Below, in pieces: positions 6,467 through 10,601 of a stretch of DNA of 10,601 nucleotides. A model generated the notes under the pieces. It saw only the letters and a list, made by a program, of their open reading frames with translations, did no database searches and was not told where the DNA came from. How positions within the stretch are numbered: the first letter of the stretch is position 1; each line of letters begins with the position of its first letter. Made by a program: the position numbers and the translations under genes. Origin of the DNA: CAZSGN01 sp964606415. GTDB lineage: Bacteria > Bacteroidota > Bacteroidia > Bacteroidales > JBBRXJ01. Location: positions 1-10,601 of the forward strand of contig CAZSGN010000088.1 in NCBI GenBank assembly GCA_964606415.1, given 5' to 3'.

Positions 6467-7378
6467 TCACCGCAAACTAACCAGTTTATTTCTGACGTCC
6501 TTTGCTGTTTCAATAATGGCTGTTAATTGTTCATCAGTCATATGAACGGTACTTTTCTCATGTTGTACAATGGTTAGTTTGCCATCTTTAACAACGGATT
6601 CAGGCTCGCCCATTTCAACGGATATTTTCACTCCATCAAATTCGTGCTTGATCTTTTTGATATCGTCAATAATATCTTTGATGAATGCATCATTTTTGTA
6701 ATTACCCAGTATTAGCATGAGTTGGTTCAAAATGGTTTTCTGTTCGCCTATTGTTTGGCTGAGCTTTTCTGATGGGTTGTCTTTAGCTACCTGTGTGCCA
6801 AGATACAAGCCTTCTATCCACACACCGGTGACCATTAACGCGCTTAAATCACCTCGTTTATGTTCGCGAAGATAATTGTCCATCTTGTTAAAACTATTCA
6901 CGGATATATACATGAGCGAATCTATGTTTTGGCTATTGCTTGACAGTCGTTTAAGAGTCTGAAAGTCAAAAAATTGTCCAACATTAATATCATCGGCCAG
7001 TGATTTGATGGCGGAAATATAATCCAGTACCGATCCTGTTTTGCCATACATGTTGATATAACCAAGATCGGCGCCATATACTCCCAGGTTTAATGCTTTT
7101 GTTTTGGCAGAAGCGTAAGAATCAACATCTTTGGTTGATGAAAGATAATCTTTGGAATATGGAACACCCAGGCTTTTGATTAGCGCAGCCATTTCTACCG
7201 GGGAAGCAATATTTTGAACTATATTCTCCATTGTTGCTGATTCGATTTCTAAGGGCTCATCTTCCTGGTTAGTGAGCGAGTCTGGTGCTTCTTTTATGTA
7301 ATCCCCGCTACCTCCTGAACTACAAGAGCATATGATTAACAAGGGGATTATGAGGATGATTAAGATGTATCTAAACAT
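6467..7378 (-). CDS. uncharacterised lipoprotein linked to the ABC transporter
   Basis: A 303-aa protein with a lipoprotein signal: MFRYILIILIIPLLIICSC, a hydrophobic core to I16 and a probable lipidated cysteine at C19 (ICSC lipobox; C17 is less likely because an isoleucine precedes it). A Ser/Gly and acidic linker follows (20-47), then a largely alpha-helical body. Notable blocks are LNLGVYGADLGYINMY (96-111), IKSLADDINVG (124-134) and LMVTGVWIEGLYLG (181-194). There is no enzyme motif I can name. I recall similar lipoproteins from Bacteroidota genomes but no function for them. The ATG at 7378 is preferred over a start nine codons upstream because it puts the basic residue and hydrophobic core at proper signal-peptide spacing. 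It lies 34 bp behind the ABC gene, same strand, so it is likely a membrane-anchored partner of the transporter. Confidence 0.82.
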   Translation of the reverse strand: MFRYILIILIIPLLIICSCSSGGSGDYIKEAPDSLTNQEDEPLEIESATMENIVQNIASPVEMAALIKSLGVPYSKDYLSSTKDVDSYASAKTKALNLGVYGADLGYINMYGKTGSVLDYISAIKSLADDINVGQFFDFQTLKRLSSNSQNIDSLMYISVNSFNKMDNYLREHKRGDLSALMVTGVWIEGLYLGTQVAKDNPSEKLSQTIGEQKTILNQLMLILGNYKNDAFIKDIIDDIKKIKHEFDGVKISVEMGEPESVVKDGKLTIVQHEKSTVHMTDEQLTAIIETAKDVRNKLVSLR

Positions 7379-7406
7379 TGGATTAATTTGATTTTTGATT
7401 ACCACA

Positions 7407-7422
7407 AATTTATTAATTTTTT
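7407..7422. repeat. 16-bp AT-rich direct repeat, copy 2
   Basis: Identical to 6445-6460. This copy covers the ABC gene's TAA stop and lies 28 bases before the lipoprotein ATG. In the transcript direction it runs into TAAATTTG (7412-7405), an exact match to the Bacteroidetes -7 consensus TAnnTTTG. No -33 box is found at the right distance, so an internal promoter is only possible. Confidence 0.4.
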
Positions 7423-10400
7423 GTTTTTTTAGGGATTAAATCTTTAAAAGAAAAATTCATAATTGTTTCAAATACTTTAAAATATAATAAAACATAAAAT
7501 GCTATACAGAATAACCATATAACTCCCATGTTAAACCAGTAGGTGTCAATGTAATAGCCGAATATGTGTTTTCTTGGTGCATAAAAATGAGCGCCGAAGT
7601 CAAATTTATTTTTAGGGATGGGATCTTTAAAGATTGGGTCAATTTGTTGAATTAGTTCATTGTCAAATTCGAGTATTTTATTTTTTTCATATATTTTCTT
7701 GACCAGGTCTTCAATGCTTTCGTTGTGATAGTCATTTTTGAATTTTTGATAAGCGTTTTGTTCAATGAAAAATTGTATAATATTTTCCTTCTTATTTGTG
7801 CTCTCATTAAAGAGGCTGGTGTAGTAGGTTTTCATATGATCAATAAAGTCACCGATCTCATAAATGAGATCCATTGTTAATGCATCAGGATTGATTTTTT
7901 CTAAATGATCAAATTGGATATCGGGGTTTTGCTTCTGTTCCTTTAGGATTTCATTGTAGAGCAGCTGAACTTCATCTTTACTGTCGACAATTTCACCTTT
8001 GGATTTTAATTCTTCGCGAACCAGTTCCAACTTATCTTCCATCTCAGGAATAAGGTAAACCTGGTTAAAATCTGCAATACTGATGTTTTTTTCGTGAGGG
8101 TAAAATTGTTTTTCGAATTGATTGTCTTTAAACTGATGAACAACCATGGCTTCGTAAGTCCACCGGGTAGGCATTAGTTCTGCAATAAACGGAACTTTTT
8201 TGACACTGGAAATATTCCTGTTCAACTTATCGAATTCAAACATGGCGCCACTTAAAACCATCATGGGAATCATTACAAGAGGTATGATGATGTAGATGGT
8301 CGCTACGCTGTTAAAGGAAGCCGAGATGTTAAGACCCAGCATATTGGCAAAAGCGGCTGTTGAGAACAGGGCAAACCAATAATAAAAATACATTCCTTTA
8401 ATTCCCAAAATGCTATTGGCAATAATAACGAAAGTAAAGGCTTGAATAGCAGATAAAAGAAATAAAATAGCAATTTTGGATACCAGGTATCCTGACCGGC
8501 TGAGGTTTAAAAAACTTTCGCGTTTTAATATTTTCCGGTCTTTGAATATTTCTTCGGCACTTACAGTTAAGCCAAGGAATAATGCCACAATTATACTCAT
8601 GAAGATAAAAATCGGAATATTTTCGTTTTCACGAAAGATATACGTATCCGACATGGGGTCAGCGATATACCGGATAATATATGAAAGAATGAAGGCAAGA
8701 ACAGGAGCTTCCAGTAAGTTTAGGATAATATATTGTTTGTTGCTTATTTTTGAGAGAAAATCCCGGATGGTATAAATTTTTGTTTGAGACAACCATTTAG
8801 GTATGTTAAGGGCTTGTGGTGGTTTTTCTTTTACTATTTCGACGTATTCATCAGCTGTGTGTTCTTTGTAGTTTTGTTCCCATTTTAACGGGCTTATTTT
8901 GCGTTTACTTGTATACTTTCCGTATTCATCAACCACTTTTGCTTCGATAATGTTAAACAGAAGCTCTGGATTGACATTTCCGCATGTTGGACATTCTCCC
9001 ACATCACTGTTAACCTGCATGTCCATTCTTTTAAAGTACATGACGGCTTCAATGGGGTTTCCATAATAGATGAGATGACCACCAACATCAAGGATCATCA
9101 TTTTGTCAAACATTTTATAAATTTCTGATGATGGTTGGTGAATGACGACAAAAATGAGTTTTCCTTTTAAGGATAATTCTCTAAGCAGATCCATGACGTT
9201 TTCCGAATCTCTTGATGATAATCCTGATGTGGGCTCGTCAACAAATAGGATGGAAGGTTCGCGGATTAATTCGAGTGCTATATTCAGTCGTTTTCGTTGC
9301 CCACCGCTAATGGTTTTTTTCATGGGTGAACCCACCTGGAGGTCTTTGTATTCGAAGAGTCCCAGGTTGTCAAGTGTTTTGTCTACAAGTTTGGTGATTT
9401 CTTCGTTTCCTTTGTCTTTAAAACAAAGTTTGGCGTTATAAAAAAGGTTTTCAAAGACGGTTAGTTCTTCAATGAGCAGATCATCCTGCGGGATTAATCC
9501 AATGATGCCTTCCGTTTTATCACGATCTTTATGAAGATTTAATCCATTGATGAGCACTTCTCCTTCGGATGGAGAAGTAACGCCTGCCAGCACGTTTAAT
9601 AAAGTGGTTTTGCCTGCTCCACTGACACCCATGATGCCAATTAATTTGCCATGTTCTTCTGAGAAGGTCACATCCTGTACGCCATATGTTCCGTTTGGAA
9701 ATGCATAATAGACATGGTTACAGTGGTAAGAAATTTTATGACTGGTTACATCTTCAAGAAAGCGCATGACCACGTCACTGTAGTATACAGGTTTACCTTT
9801 CGGGAGTTTAACGGTACTTCCGCTGGCAAAAAGATAGATGCTTTTGTTGTTAAGCCCGAGTCCATTTAAATAGAGTTCTTCTGATCCGGTGTATTTTAAA
9901 AAGTACAGATCGACACTGTCCACATGAAGAACCACCAGGTTGCCATCTAGTTTCTCGACAACAATATGTTTGGCTTTTTCATATGATTTGTCTTTGTCAT
10001 TGATAAGAAGAATACTATTGTAAATTGAGAATTTTTCATCATCCTGCTCAATGACAAAATCCCTGATTTCAGCGTATTCTTCTTTTTGGAGTTTAAAAAC
10101 TTCAGAGACGGTATTGATGATGGCCATTCGCTGGTCTGTAAATTTGCCAACTGCGTTAACGAGTTCGAACAGTCGCACCAGCACAACGACCTTTTGTTCC
10201 TTGTTGAGTGTTTTATTGATTTTCTTGCATATACCCATTATCTTTACAGAGGCTTTAACTGATGTGAGTTTGATTTCTTTTTTATCATCCTTGTTAAGAT
10301 TATCTTTTCCATCAGTGCCTGCATGCTTGTCAAAAAGGGTAAGATATTCATGCACCGCTTCGTCGTTGAGTTGTTTATACAGGAACCGTTCAACGAATTC

Positions 10401-10469
10401 ACGTTCTTTTAATTCAACACCTTCGTCTTGTTTAGCTATTAATGCAAATAGTTTCATCAATGCTTTCAA
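7413..10469 (-). CDS. TerB-like/ABCG-like ABC transporter, fused ATPase and permease with large extracytoplasmic insert
   Basis: A 1018-aa half-transporter. Residues 1-140 are helical and acidic and resemble a TerB-like domain (LMKLFALIAKQDEGVELKE). About 160-240 is a beta-rich linker (VVEKLDGNLVVLHV...KLPKGKPVYYSDV). The ATPase is complete: Walker A GVSGAGKTT (281-289), Q-loop IPQDD (Q328), signature ISGGQRKR (387-394), Walker B ILFVDEP (407-413) and switch H444 in VIHQPSS. These are the forms of the ABCG/White subfamily. GECPTCGN (491-498, CxxC) follows. Membrane spans are near 581-600, 618-637, 663-690, 694-715, 724-742 and 979-998. Between the last two lies a charged, mostly helical domain of about 235 residues. 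The substrate is unknown; ABCG order suggests export. The start is uncertain: TTG at 10469 has AGGA five bases before it; ATG at 10457 is the alternative. Confidence 0.88.
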   Translation of the reverse strand: MKALMKLFALIAKQDEGVELKEREFVERFLYKQLNDEAVHEYLTLFDKHAGTDGKDNLNKDDKKEIKLTSVKASVKIMGICKKINKTLNKEQKVVVLVRLFELVNAVGKFTDQRMAIINTVSEVFKLQKEEYAEIRDFVIEQDDEKFSIYNSILLINDKDKSYEKAKHIVVEKLDGNLVVLHVDSVDLYFLKYTGSEELYLNGLGLNNKSIYLFASGSTVKLPKGKPVYYSDVVMRFLEDVTSHKISYHCNHVYYAFPNGTYGVQDVTFSEEHGKLIGIMGVSGAGKTTLLNVLAGVTSPSEGEVLINGLNLHKDRDKTEGIIGLIPQDDLLIEELTVFENLFYNAKLCFKDKGNEEITKLVDKTLDNLGLFEYKDLQVGSPMKKTISGGQRKRLNIALELIREPSILFVDEPTSGLSSRDSENVMDLLRELSLKGKLIFVVIHQPSSEIYKMFDKMMILDVGGHLIYYGNPIEAVMYFKRMDMQVNSDVGECPTCGNVNPELLFNIIEAKVVDEYGKYTSKRKISPLKWEQNYKEHTADEYVEIVKEKPPQALNIPKWLSQTKIYTIRDFLSKISNKQYIILNLLEAPVLAFILSYIIRYIADPMSDTYIFRENENIPIFIFMSIIVALFLGLTVSAEEIFKDRKILKRESFLNLSRSGYLVSKIAILFLLSAIQAFTFVIIANSILGIKGMYFYYWFALFSTAAFANMLGLNISASFNSVATIYIIIPLVMIPMMVLSGAMFEFDKLNRNISSVKKVPFIAELMPTRWTYEAMVVHQFKDNQFEKQFYPHEKNISIADFNQVYLIPEMEDKLELVREELKSKGEIVDSKDEVQLLYNEILKEQKQNPDIQFDHLEKINPDALTMDLIYEIGDFIDHMKTYYTSLFNESTNKKENIIQFFIEQNAYQKFKNDYHNESIEDLVKKIYEKNKILEFDNELIQQIDPIFKDPIPKNKFDFGAHFYAPRKHIFGYYIDTYWFNMGVIWLFCIAFYVLLYFKVFETIMNFSFKDLIPKKTKN

Positions 10470-10524
10470 AATTTCCTCACTCTTAACCGTTTAGTTGTCT
10501 GTTTCATTAATCGACAGGTTTATT

Positions 10525-10601
10525 TTAGTCCCCGTACTTGATTTGTTCAAAAGGCACACAAACAATTGCGCCCTCTCCTTCACCTGCTTCCTCCATGTCT
10601 T
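10525..10601 (-). CDS. 3' end of an unidentified gene, cut by the window edge
   Basis: Reading in from the right edge on the minus strand, a frame without stops ends in EGEGAIVCVPFEQIKYGD followed by TAA (10527-10525). Only the last 24 codons are visible. The mix of an acidic linker and a beta-like end with a defined stop reads as a real C-terminus. It lies 55 bp before the ABC gene on the same strand, and no promoter-like sequence is seen in that spacer, so it is probably the preceding gene of the same operon. The family cannot be named from this fragment. Confidence 0.5.
   Translation of the reverse strand, partial: DMEEAGEGEGAIVCVPFEQIKYGD

Noticed and set aside
9142..9441. Hundred-codon + strand frame inside the ABC ATPase region, and similar antisense frames at 8476-8775 and 10051-10494.
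   Set aside because: All lie antisense to a protein whose motifs and composition are unambiguous; their translations are Ser/Arg-rich and motif-free, as expected of shadows.

Overview
The window looks like chromosomal DNA of a member of the Bacteroidota, probably Bacteroidales or a related order. The DNA is AT-rich, most starts lack a Shine-Dalgarno, and one intergenic spacer carries a Bacteroidota-type promoter (TTTA-N20-TATATTTG). The protein set also fits: a short-LID Adk, a Bacteroidota-style ObgE, and a TerB-like/ABCG-like ABC fusion followed by a lipoprotein. The assignment rests on protein character and gene order, not on a search. I see no tRNA, rRNA, CRISPR array or mobile element.

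Left part (1-2578): a small AlbA_2 (Schlafen-type) putative nucleic-acid-binding protein on the + strand converges on a purE-SDR pair on the - strand. purE and hpt (+) diverge from a 55-bp spacer. purE (de novo IMP synthesis), hpt (IMP salvage) and adk (AMP/ADP balance) form a purine-nucleotide neighbourhood.

Middle part (2579-5994, + strand): adk ends at a very clear intrinsic terminator. Next comes obgE, the Obg-family ribosome-associated GTPase, which is interrupted by an in-frame TAA between its G3 and G4 motifs. The remainder of the protein continues in the same frame after the stop. A PAP2-family membrane phosphatase follows 5 bp after obgE and overlaps a lipoate-protein ligase by 20 bp, so obgE-PAP2-lplA looks like one transcription unit.

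Right part (5991-10601, - strand): an apparent operon, read right to left. It holds the 3' end of an unidentified gene, a 1018-aa ABC protein (TerB-like N-terminus, beta-rich linker, ABCG-like ATPase, membrane domain with a large extracytoplasmic insert), a 303-aa lipoprotein and a 148-aa secreted protein. The two last genes have no recognised function. This ABC-lipoprotein-secreted protein set is the best candidate in the window for an undescribed envelope system.

There is no gene-free stretch over 300 bases. The longest spacer is hpt-adk (219 bp), which holds a weak hairpin and a possible promoter -7 element.
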